Source: Corynebacterium halotolerans YIM 70093 = DSM 44683 (GTDB taxonomy: Bacteria > Actinomycetota > Actinomycetes > Mycobacteriales > Mycobacteriaceae). Taken from it: a DNA stretch of 64,000 nt. The position numbers were made by a program, and so were the translations under genes. Under the pieces are notes generated by a model. It searched no databases. It was given only the letters and a program-made list of their open reading frames with translations, and was not told the DNA's origin. Location: the NCBI RefSeq assembly GCF_000341345.1, contig NC_020302.1:1344075-1408074 (forward strand). Direction: 5' to 3'. Shown here piece by piece: positions 1 through 8,266 of the stretch (its first letter is position 1; each line of letters opens with the position of its first letter).

Positions 1-18
1 TTAGACTGCTCAGTCTGC
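1..18. promoter_or_regulatory. McbR-like operator in front of the ABC/monooxygenase operon
   Basis: Bases 2-6 read TAGAC and 13-17 read GTCTG, six bases apart. The McbR consensus in C. glutamicum, as I remember it, is TAGAC-N6-GTCTA, so this differs by one base. TAGACT at 2-7 could also be a -10 element, which would put the operator on the promoter of the gene at 82. The window edge hides what lies further upstream. Confidence 0.5.
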
Positions 19-81
19 CGGTGGTGGTGCGCTCAGTTTCCCCGACCGGCCCGACTCCGACCAGAGAAAGGTGGTAGCCAC

Positions 82-1151
82 ATGGTTTCCCGCAGCGGGG
101 CCGCCGAGCAGGCGGCGACCCGGAGGCCCGAGACGCAGCGGGACTCGTCCCCGGGGCCGGGGCGCTCGATCACGGACTACCGCGTCAAACCCGTGCGTCG
201 TCCCGGCCGCTGGGTGGGCACCGTGCTGGTCGCGCTGCTGGTCCTGGCCGTCTTCTGGTCGTTCGCGACCAACCCCCGGTGGGGCTGGGACGTCGTCGCC
301 GCGTGGCTGTTCGCCGAGTCCGTGCTTGTCGGCCTGTTCGAGACCCTCAAGCTGACCGTCATCGCCGGTGTGCTCGGTTTCGTCCTCGGTGCCGTGCTCG
401 CCCTGATGCGACTGTCGAGTTCGCCGTTGCTGTCGGGTGTGTCCTGGACCTTCTCCTGGATCTTCCGTTCGACGCCGCTGCTGGTTCAGCTGTTGCTCTG
501 GTACAACATCGGTTATCTCTACGAACAGGTCACCCTCGGTATCCCGTTCACCGGCATCGCCTTCCTGAACATGGAGACCAATGAACTGATCACCCCGTTC
601 ATGGCGGCTATCCTCGGCCTGGGCCTCCACCAGGCCGCCTATGCCGCCGAGATCATCCGCGGCGGTATCCTCTCGGTGGACCAGGGCCAGCTCGAGGCCG
701 CGGCCGCCCTGGGCATCCCGGCCAGCGACCGCTCCCTGCGCATCGTGCTGCCGCAGGCCATGCGGGCCGCACTGCCGGCCTCCTTCAACGAGATCATCTC
801 TCTGGTCAAGGGCACCGCCATCGTCTACGTGCTCGCCTACCAGGAGCTGTTCCTCACGGTCCAGGTCGTCTACGCCCGGACCCAGGAAGTGCTGCCGATG
901 CTGCTGGTCGCCACCATCTGGTACATCGTGATCACCTCGGCGCTGTCGATCGCCCAGTACTACGTCGAGCGCCACTTCGCGAAGGGCTCCCTGCGTGAGC
1001 TGCCGCCCACGCCGCTGCAGCGCTTCCGCGCGAAGTTCCGCCGTCGTCCCGAGAGCTCCGGCCCGTCCTGGGCAGCGACTCAGTCGTCGGCGTCTCCGTC
1101 GGCCTCCGAGCCCACGTCCCGGCCGACACAGCACACCCAGGAGGGATCACT

Positions 1152-1155
<4 letters not shown>
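82..1155 (+). CDS. Amino-acid-type ABC transporter permease
   Basis: Integral membrane subunit of a polar amino acid (HisM/GlnP type) ABC importer, 357 residues. After a cytoplasmic N-terminus of about 45 residues come several hydrophobic segments. A permease loop in the middle carries the EAA-type stretch (QLEAAAALGIPAS, then a conserved proline) that docks on the ATPase. The C-terminal 45 residues are Pro/Ser-rich and look disordered. An AAAGGTGG ribosome site at 67-74 supports the ATG. The stop overlaps the GTG of the ATPase gene by four bases, so the two are translationally coupled. The substrate is not readable from the sequence. The downstream monooxygenases and the McbR-like site suggest an organosulfur amino acid or similar compound. 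Confidence 0.88.
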
Positions 1156-1975
<820 letters not shown>

Positions 1976-1979
<4 letters not shown>

Positions 1980-2941
1980 CGGCGATGCGCGCACCGCAAC
2001 TCCGGCGCCGTGCCACCCTGGCGGTCGTGGGGGTGGTCACCGCCCTCGGCCTGGCCTCCTGCGCCGATCCGGTCAATCTCGCGGCCGTGGAGGACACGGG
2101 TCTGAATCTCAGCCCCGCGCAGAATCCGGTCCGCTCCACCGCCAACCCGGAGATCGCCGCGATGGTGCCCGAGCAGATCAGCGCCGACGGTGCACTGACG
2201 GTGGGCAGTCTCATCCACGGCGCCCCGCCCCTGGTCATGATGGCCACCGACAACGCCACACCCATCGGGGTGGAGGTCGACCTCGCCCGACTGGTGGCCG
2301 ACAAGCTGGGCCTGGAGCTGGATCTCGAGCTGACGAGCTGGGACAACTGGCCCTTGAAGGTGGAGGCCAACGAGTATGAGGCGATGCACGCCAACATCGG
2401 CATCACGGACGAGCGGATGCAGAAATTCGATTTCACGCCCTACCGCGCCGCGTATCTGGGCTTTCTCAAACCTGCCGACAGTGACCTGCGCATCGAGAGC
2501 GCCGACGACATCGCGGGCCTGCGCATCGCGGTGGTCGCCGGGACGAATCAGGAGCGCGTGCTCCTGGCTTGGAACGAACAGCTGGCGGCGCAGGGGAGGG
2601 AACCGGCCGACCTGTACTACTACGTCAACGAAAACGACATGACGATGGCGGTGGTCTCCGGGCGCGTCGACGCGTTCTTCAACCACTTCCCGGGCGCGTC
2701 CTACCTGGCCAGCACCCGCGAGGACGTGGCGGTGGCCGGACAGATCTCGGCCGGCTGGCCCGATGAGACGCTCGTCGGCGCCGCGATGGCCCGCGGTTCG
2801 GGGCTGGCCCCGGCCTACACCGCGGCCATGAACGAACTGATCGAGGAGGGCACCTACCAGCAGGTGCTGGACCGGTGGGAACTCGGCGAGGAGGCCCTGC
2901 CCGGGGTGGAGACGAGGAGTCTGGAGGATTATGGCAACTGA
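1976..2941 (+). CDS. ABC transporter substrate-binding lipoprotein
   Basis: Family 3 extracellular solute-binding protein, 321 residues. The N-terminus has an Arg-rich n-region, a hydrophobic stretch and a lipobox LASC near residue 30, so the mature protein should be anchored by a diacylated cysteine outside the membrane. The two-lobed periplasmic-binding fold follows, with typical blocks such as GVEVDLARLVADKLG and TSWDNWPLKVEANEYEAMHAN. GTG start overlaps the upstream TGA; an in-frame ATG lies three codons on. It delivers substrate to the permease at 82. The ligand is unknown; homologous systems carry cystine, S-alkyl-cysteines or glutamine. Confidence 0.9.
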
Positions 2942-3758
2942 GAATACTGAAAGCGCTGAAAGCACCGGCTTCGCCGCCGAGTGGGAGAGCTGGCACGCCA
3001 CACACGAGAAGGGCGTCGGCGCCCCGTTCGGCCCGCTGTCCCCGGTGGGCATGGCCTGGCTCGACGAGACCCCGGTGCGGGTCAACGGCGCGCCGGGTCG
3101 GTGGTCCTGGCGTGACGGCCGGGTCGTCCTGGAGTTGGCGGTGGGGGAGAACCCCGTGCTCGACGGGCGCGAACTCAACCCGCGGGGCGGGGACACCACG
3201 GTGTCCCTTCCCGAGGTCACCGCCGTCGGCTACCTGATCGGGGACGGCGACCACCGCATCGAGGTCGCGCTGCGCGGGTCCCGCCCCATCGTGCGTCCCC
3301 GGCACCCACGCAACCCGTCAGTCACCGGCTACCGCGGCACCCCCGCGTACCCGGCCGATCCCGCGTGGGCGGTCACCGCCACCTACCGCCCGTTCGATCA
3401 CCCGCGCCCGATCACCCTGGGCTCGGTGCTCGACGGGCTCGAGCACGAGCAGTTCCGTGCCGCCGGCACTCTGGTCCTCGAGCTCGCCGGCACCAACCAC
3501 GAGCTGACGGTCCTGGCCACCGGCGACCCGACCACGGTCCAGCTGCTGTTCACCGACGCCACCTCCGGCGCCACCACCTGGCGGGACGCCCGCACCCTGT
3601 CCGTCGACGTCTCCGGTCCGGTTATCGTCGACTTCAACCGGGCCGTGAACCTGCCCTGCGCCTACACCGACCACGCGACCTGCCCGCTGCCGCCGGCCGG
3701 CAACCACCTCGACGTTGAGGTCACCGCAGGCGAAATCATCCCGAACGAAAGAAAGTGA
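2931..3758 (+). CDS. DUF1684 family protein
   Basis: Soluble protein of 275 residues with no signal peptide. The family is recognised from the C-terminal block DFNRAVNLPCAYTDHATC followed by PLPPAGNHLDVEVTAGE, which is the hallmark of DUF1684. No biochemical function is established to my knowledge. Its ATG lies inside the end of the binding-protein gene (11-base overlap) and GGAGG stands just upstream, so it is a tightly coupled fourth gene of the operon. Placement between an importer and two flavin monooxygenases suggests a role in handling the imported substrate, but that is inference from context. Confidence 0.8.
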   Translation: MATENTESAESTGFAAEWESWHATHEKGVGAPFGPLSPVGMAWLDETPVRVNGAPGRWSWRDGRVVLELAVGENPVLDGRELNPRGGDTTVSLPEVTAVGYLIGDGDHRIEVALRGSRPIVRPRHPRNPSVTGYRGTPAYPADPAWAVTATYRPFDHPRPITLGSVLDGLEHEQFRAAGTLVLELAGTNHELTVLATGDPTTVQLLFTDATSGATTWRDARTLSVDVSGPVIVDFNRAVNLPCAYTDHATCPLPPAGNHLDVEVTAGEIIPNERK

Positions 3759-4897
3759 AGGAAACAGTGACTTCATCACAGCAGCGTCCGGAGTACGGCC
3801 GCACCCTCGCCCAGCCCTTTCTCGCGCTGAATCTCGACGGGGCCGGCGACCATCCCGCCGCCCGGGAGCCCGAAGCCGGGCAGGCCGCCGCCCACTCGGG
3901 ACGTCGCCTCGCCACCCGCGTGCAGGCCGCGGAGGCCGGGGGTTTCCAGGCGATCACCTTCGCCGACGGCGCCCTCGACGCCCGCGCCACCACCCACCCG
4001 GGCCGACTGGCCGGCATCCACGCCGCCGCCTACGCCGGCCCCCTGACCCGCCGCGCCGCGCTCATCCCGGTCGCCGACGTCGTCTACACCGAGCCCTTCC
4101 ACCTGGCCACCCAGCTGATGTCCCTGGACTTCGTCACCCGCGGCCGCGCCGGCTGGATCGTCTACGGCACCGGCGAAGAGATCGAGGCCCGCACCGTCGG
4201 CCGCGAGGTCGCCGACGCCGCGCGCGTCAAGCGCGAGGTCGTCGACGCGATCGAGGTCGCCCGCCGTACCTGGGACTCGTGGGAGGACGACGCCGAAATC
4301 CGCGACGTCGCCACGGGCCGCTTCCTCGACGCCGACAAGATCCACTACGTCGACTTCGAGGGCGAGAACTACTCCGTCAAGGGCCCGTCGATCACCCCGC
4401 GCCCGCCGCAGGGCCAGCTGCCCGTACTCGCCCCCTCCGACCTGGTCTCCGCCGAGGCCGAGGTCGACGGCGTGCTCGTCGCCGCGGACTCCGTCGACGC
4501 CCTGCTCGAGGCCGCTGCCACCGCCCGCGACAACGGTGCCCGCATCGTCATCGCGGAGGTCGCGGTGGCGCTCGACGCCCGGGGCCGCGCCGCCGCCGAC
4601 CGGCTGGCCACCCTCGACGCCGAGACGATCTGGACCCCGGACACGGTGCTGCTCAGCGGCACCGCCGCGCACGTCACCTCGGAGCTGGCCCGCGTGCTCG
4701 CCGCCGTCGACGGTGTGCGCCTGCGCCCGGCCGAGGTCGATGTCGACCTGCCGGAGCTGGTCAACCTCGTCCTGCCGGGGCTGCGCCGGAAGACCGGCCT
4801 CGCCGAGACCCCGGTGGACGGTAGCTTCCGTGATCTGCTCGGGCTCACACGCCCCGCCAGCCGCTACACCGCCACCACCGCATCGAAGGAGAACTGA
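3755..4897 (+). CDS. LLM-class flavin-dependent oxidoreductase (first of two)
   Basis: Luciferase-like monooxygenase fold, 380 residues, probably FMNH2-dependent and cytoplasmic. Recognisable features are an N-terminal strand with FLALNLDG, the AEAGGFQAITFADG strand-helix, TEPFHLATQLMSLDFVTRGRAGWIVYGTG, and a helix-rich middle. The C-terminal third is diverged compared with the NtaA-type partner at 4897. GTG 3755 overlaps the stop of the DUF1684 gene. A second GTG at 3767 has AAGG five bases upstream and is an equally good start. Its stop overlaps the ATG of the next gene. Pairing with a second LLM enzyme recalls YtmO/YtnJ of Bacillus and the SeuABC set of C. glutamicum; substrate unknown. 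Confidence 0.78.
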   Translation: MKETVTSSQQRPEYGRTLAQPFLALNLDGAGDHPAAREPEAGQAAAHSGRRLATRVQAAEAGGFQAITFADGALDARATTHPGRLAGIHAAAYAGPLTRRAALIPVADVVYTEPFHLATQLMSLDFVTRGRAGWIVYGTGEEIEARTVGREVADAARVKREVVDAIEVARRTWDSWEDDAEIRDVATGRFLDADKIHYVDFEGENYSVKGPSITPRPPQGQLPVLAPSDLVSAEAEVDGVLVAADSVDALLEAAATARDNGARIVIAEVAVALDARGRAAADRLATLDAETIWTPDTVLLSGTAAHVTSELARVLAAVDGVRLRPAEVDVDLPELVNLVLPGLRRKTGLAETPVDGSFRDLLGLTRPASRYTATTASKEN

Positions 4898-6192
4898 TGA
4901 GCACCACTGACTTCACCCCCTCGGGCGTCCTGCAGTTCGGCTGCTTCTTCCAGGGCGTCAACGCCGGCACCGTGTGGAAGAGCCCGGAGTCCGGATCCCA
5001 GATCGACTTCGAGTCCTTCCGGCAGATGGTCACCACCGCCGAGCGCGGCAAGTTCGCCGCCTTCTTCCTCGGTGAGGGCCTGCGCATGCGCGAGCACCGC
5101 GGCCGCATCTACGACCTCGACGTCTCCGGCCGGCCCGACGCGCAGACGCTGCTCGCCGCGGCCGCCGCCATCACCGGGAACATCGGCCTGGTGGCCACCC
5201 AGAACACCACCTACAACGATCCGGTGGATCTGGCGCGCCGGCTGCACAGCCTGGACCTGCTCTCCGAGGGGCGGGCGGCGTGGAACATCGTGACCACCGA
5301 CAACGCCTGGACCGGGGCGAACTTCCGCCGCGGCGGCTATCTCGACCACGCCGACCGCTACAAGCACGCCGAGGCCTTCGTCCGGGTGGCCAAGGACATC
5401 TGGGCCGGGCGGGCGGTCGACCACGTGGGCGACCACTACCGCATCGACTTCACCCCGGCCCTGCCCGTCAGCCCCCAGGGAAGACCGGTGCTCTTCCAGG
5501 CCGGTGCTTCCCCACAGGGCCGCGACGTGGCCACCGGGCAGGCCGACGTGATCTTCTCCCCGTTCGCCGCGCTGGAGAAGGCGCAGGAGTTCCGCACCGA
5601 CATTGTCGAGCGCACGGTCAAGGCGGGACGTCCCGCCAATGACGTGAAGATCATGCCCGTCGCCGAGTTCATCCTCGCCGACACCCCGGCGGAGGCGAAG
5701 GAGCGGGAGGCCCGCGTGCGCGGACTCCAGGTCGGCCCGGAGCAGGCCATCGCCTACCTCGAGCAGTACTGGGGCACCGACCTCTCCGGGCTCGACGCCG
5801 ACGGCCCGCTGCCGGAGTTCGACCCGGTGGTCGAGGAATCCGACGTCACCCGTGGCGCGATGTTCCAGGGTGCCAAGGCCAAGGAGCTGGCGCAGGCCTG
5901 GCGCAAGGAGGCGGAGGAGAAGGGGTGGAGCATCCGACAGTTCGCCACCAGCCGCCTGACTCAGCCGGGCAACTCCTTCGTCGGCAGCTACGACGAGGTG
6001 GCCGACCGGCTCGCCGAGTACGCCCGCACCGGTGCCGTGGACGGTTTCAACATCAGCCCGTGGCTCGTGCCCTCCGGCCTCGACGACATCGTCAACGGCC
6101 TGGTGCCGCGCCTGCAGGACCGCGGGATCTACCCGGCGGACTACGCCGGCCCCACCCTGCGCGAGAACCTCGGCCTGCGTCCGGTCGGGTAA
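4897..6192 (+). CDS. NtaA/SnaA/DszA-family FMN-dependent monooxygenase
   Basis: 431 residues, a normal length for the nitrilotriacetate/dibenzothiophene-sulfone monooxygenase family. Family blocks seen are LGEGLRMREHRGR, the TQNTTYNDPVDLARRLHSLD core, GRAAWNIVTTDN, and PVLFQAGASPQGRDVAT. These enzymes use FMNH2 from a separate reductase to cleave C-N or C-S bonds, or to act on N-acetyl-S-(2-succino)cysteine in the case of Bacillus YxeK. No flavin reductase gene is visible in the operon, so one must be supplied from elsewhere. Last gene of the unit; ATG overlaps the stop of the previous LLM gene. I infer oxidative breakdown of an imported sulfur or amine compound. Confidence 0.88.
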   Translation: MSTTDFTPSGVLQFGCFFQGVNAGTVWKSPESGSQIDFESFRQMVTTAERGKFAAFFLGEGLRMREHRGRIYDLDVSGRPDAQTLLAAAAAITGNIGLVATQNTTYNDPVDLARRLHSLDLLSEGRAAWNIVTTDNAWTGANFRRGGYLDHADRYKHAEAFVRVAKDIWAGRAVDHVGDHYRIDFTPALPVSPQGRPVLFQAGASPQGRDVATGQADVIFSPFAALEKAQEFRTDIVERTVKAGRPANDVKIMPVAEFILADTPAEAKEREARVRGLQVGPEQAIAYLEQYWGTDLSGLDADGPLPEFDPVVEESDVTRGAMFQGAKAKELAQAWRKEAEEKGWSIRQFATSRLTQPGNSFVGSYDEVADRLAEYARTGAVDGFNISPWLVPSGLDDIVNGLVPRLQDRGIYPADYAGPTLRENLGLRPVG

Positions 6193-6210
6193 GGGGGGGG
6201 CAGGGAAGTG

Positions 6211-6237
6211 GTGCGCCGGGATGTTTCCCCGGTGCGC
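6211..6237. terminator. Hairpin between the monooxygenase operon and arsR
   Basis: A roughly 10-bp stem (6211-6220 with 6228-6237, two G-U pairs) and a 7-base loop lie between two convergent genes and touch the arsR stop codon. There is no T-run on either side, so terminator function is only likely. Confidence 0.4.
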
Positions 6238-6584
6238 TAATCCATCTGGAGGACGGTCCGCAGTTCGGCGAACAGCTCGGGGCGGACCGAGTGGATGACC
6301 GTGCGGCCTGCGCGGCTGCGCTCCAGCAGACCGGCGTCGGTGAGCTTCTTCAGGTGGTGGGAGACCGTCGGCTGGCTGAGGTCGAGCTTCCCGGTGAGCT
6401 CCCCGACGCTGACGGGGCCGCACCCGCCGGCGGCCAGCTGGGACAGGATCCGCAGCCGCGCGGGGTCGGCGAGGATCTTGAACAGTGCGGCGTAGCGTCC
6501 GGCCTCGTCATCGCTCAACGGACCGCTGCCGAGTGAGCAGCAGTCGGTGAGATCCGTGAGAGGAAGGAACTGGCCGGTCGTCAT
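6237..6584 (-). CDS. arsR: ArsR-type arsenite-responsive repressor
   Basis: Winged-helix ArsR/SmtB repressor of 115 residues. The recognition helix region is LSQPTVSHHLKKLTDAGLL. Counting from the ATG at 6584, cysteines fall at positions 15, 16 and 55. As I recall, this is exactly the As(III)-binding triad described for C. glutamicum ArsR1, and it supports this start over the upstream ATG at 6596. GGTGG precedes the ATG. It is divergent from acr3, and the operator at 6599-6648 overlaps both promoters. Arsenite binding should release the repressor and induce both directions. Confidence 0.93.
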   Translation of the reverse strand: MTTGQFLPLTDLTDCCSLGSGPLSDDEAGRYAALFKILADPARLRILSQLAAGGCGPVSVGELTGKLDLSQPTVSHHLKKLTDAGLLERSRAGRTVIHSVRPELFAELRTVLQMD

Positions 6585-6598
6585 ACCCACCACCATAT

Positions 6599-6648
6599 AT
6601 TGACTGCCATCGATATGGGAAGTAGTTTTCATATCGATCAACGTCAAT
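6599..6648. promoter_or_regulatory. ars operator with divergent promoters
   Basis: A nested inverted repeat: outer arms ATTGAC (6599-6604) and GTCAAT (6643-6648), inner arms ATCGATATG (6609-6617) and CATATCGAT (6630-6638), centre 12 bases. The outer arms are also the -35 boxes: TTGACT-N17-TAGTTT for acr3 on the plus strand, and TTGACG-N17-TACTTC for arsR on the minus strand. A dimer bound here would block both promoters. Confidence 0.75.
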
Positions 6649-6665
6649 ACCATGAAAGGTGACGC

Positions 6666-7787
6666 ATGACCGCACCACACCAGCCTGCCCGAATGTCCTT
6701 CCTGGACCGCTGGCTGCCCGCCTGGATTATCCTCGCCATGGCGCTCGGTCTTTTCCTCGGTCGGTCCATCCCCGGCCTTGGGGATGCCCTGGGCGCGCTC
6801 GAGGTCGGCGGCATCTCCCTGCCGATCGCCCTCGGCCTGCTGGTGATGATGTACCCGCCGCTGGCGAAGGTCCGATACGACAAGACCCGCGAGATCACCG
6901 CCGACACACGCCTGATGAGCGTCTCCCTGGTCCTCAACTGGCTCGTCGGCCCGGCCCTGATGTTCGCCCTGGCCTGGCTCTTCCTGCCCGATGAGCCGGA
7001 GCTGCGCACCGGACTGATCATCGTCGGCCTGGCCCGCTGCATCGCCATGGTGCTCGTGTGGTCCGACCTGTCGTGCGCGGACCGGGAGGCCACCGCCGTG
7101 CTGGTGGCCATCAACTCCGTCTTCCAGGTCATCATGTTCGGCGTGCTGGGCTGGTTCTATCTGCAGGTCCTGCCCTCCTGGCTGGGACTTCAGACCACCT
7201 CCGCGGAGTTCTCGTTCCGGTCGATCGTCACCTCGGTGCTCGTCTTCCTCGGCATCCCGCTGCTCGCCGGCGTGCTCTCGCGTGTCATCGGCGAGAAGAC
7301 CAAGGGCCGGCGCTGGTACGAGTCGAAGTTCCTGCCCGCCATCTCCCCGCTGGCCCTGATCGGCCTGCTCTACACCATCGTGCTGCTGTTTTCCCTGCAG
7401 GGCGAACAGATCACCTCACAGCCCTGGACCGTGGCGCGGGTGGCCGTGCCGCTGCTGATCTACTTCGTCGGCATGTTCGCCATCTCCCTGGCAGCCTCCA
7501 GGCTCTCGGGTATGGGCTATGCCCAGTCCGCTTCCGTGTCCTTCACCGCCGCGGGCAACAACTTCGAACTCGCCATCGCCGTGTCGATCGGCACCTTCGG
7601 GGCGACCTCCGCTCAGGCCCTGGCCGGCACCATCGGCCCGCTGATCGAGATCCCCGTGCTCGTCGGCCTGGTCTACGTCATGCTGTGGTTGGGCCCGAGG
7701 CTCTTCCCCGGCGACCCCACTTTGCCCGCCACCGCCCGCCCGAGCACCCGGATTCCCGCTTCCGAGAAGGAGACCGTCACCCCATGA
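6666..7787 (+). CDS. acr3: ACR3-family arsenite efflux permease
   Basis: Inner-membrane arsenite exporter of 373 residues in the BASS superfamily, with about ten hydrophobic segments. The ACR3 hallmark [15 protein letters not shown] is present; its cysteine (about residue 125) is the one shown essential in homologues. A second block, [20 protein letters not shown], is also typical of ACR3. GAAAGGTG just upstream of the ATG is a good ribosome site. The stop overlaps the arsC start, giving a coupled acr3-arsC operon under ArsR control. The short C-terminal tail after the last membrane segment is hydrophilic. Confidence 0.93.
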   Translation: MTAPHQPARMSFLDRWLPAWIILAMALGLFLGRSIPGLGDALGALEVGGISLPIALGLLVMMYPPLAKVRYDKTREITADTRLMSVSLVLNWLVGPALMFALAWLFLPDEPELRTGLIIVGLARCIAMVLVWSDLSCADREATAVLVAINSVFQVIMFGVLGWFYLQVLPSWLGLQTTSAEFSFRSIVTSVLVFLGIPLLAGVLSRVIGEKTKGRRWYESKFLPAISPLALIGLLYTIVLLFSLQGEQITSQPWTVARVAVPLLIYFVGMFAISLAASRLSGMGYAQSASVSFTAAGNNFELAIAVSIGTFGATSAQALAGTIGPLIEIPVLVGLVYVMLWLGPRLFPGDPTLPATARPSTRIPASEKETVTP

Positions 7788-8194
7788 CCGCCCACCCCTC
7801 TGTCCTGTTCGTCTGCGTCGGCAACGGCGGCAAGTCCCAGATGGCCGCCGCCCTGGCCGAAAAACACGCCGTCGGCCAGCTTGAGATCCACTCCGCCGGC
7901 ACGAAACCCGGCACCAGGCTCAACGCGGAGTCGGTCGAGGCGATCGCGGAGGCCGGCGCCGACATGTCCCACGGCCACCCCAAGGGCGTCGACCCGCAGC
8001 TGCTGCGCGAGGTCGACCGCGTGATCGTCCTCGGCGCGGATGCGCAGCTCGAGCTTCCCGACGACGCGCGCGGCACCCTCGAGCGCTGGGTGACCGACGA
8101 GCCGTCGCACCGCGGCATCGAGGGGCTCGGGCGTATGCGGCTGATCCGCGACGACATCGACGCCCGCGTGCGTACGCTGCTCGGGGAGCTGTAG
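7784..8194 (+). CDS. arsC: Arsenate reductase, low-molecular-weight phosphatase type
   Basis: 136-residue LMW-phosphatase-fold protein that should reduce arsenate to arsenite for export by ACR3. The N-terminal anion loop is C11-V-G-N-G-G-K17-S18, i.e. CX5KS where phosphatases have CX5RS. It has the single-cysteine form used with mycothiol and mycoredoxin in corynebacteria; no partner cysteines are seen near the C-terminus. The ATG overlaps the acr3 stop by four bases. Context (arsR, acr3) makes the arsenic role firm. Whether the lysine form is as active as the arginine form cannot be told from sequence. Confidence 0.88.
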   Translation: MTAHPSVLFVCVGNGGKSQMAAALAEKHAVGQLEIHSAGTKPGTRLNAESVEAIAEAGADMSHGHPKGVDPQLLREVDRVIVLGADAQLELPDDARGTLERWVTDEPSHRGIEGLGRMRLIRDDIDARVRTLLGEL

Positions 8195-8217
8195 CGCCGC
8201 AGCACAGACGAAAAAGA

Positions 8218-8251
8218 GAGGGGGACCGGCCCGCACGGGCCGGTCCCCCTC
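8218..8251. terminator. Bidirectional terminator between arsC and glgB
   Basis: Perfect 15-bp stem (8218-8232 with 8237-8251) and loop GCAC. Read on the minus strand the stem is followed by CTCTTTTTCG, so it is a canonical intrinsic terminator for glgB. It also ends the ars transcript on the plus side, though without a T-run. Confidence 0.85.
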
Positions 8252-8266
8252 ACTCATGCGCGGAAC

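Noticed and set aside
8218..8251. Attachment site or mobile-element end
   Set aside because: The perfect stem with a T-run on the minus strand is a normal terminator; no integrase or target duplication nearby.
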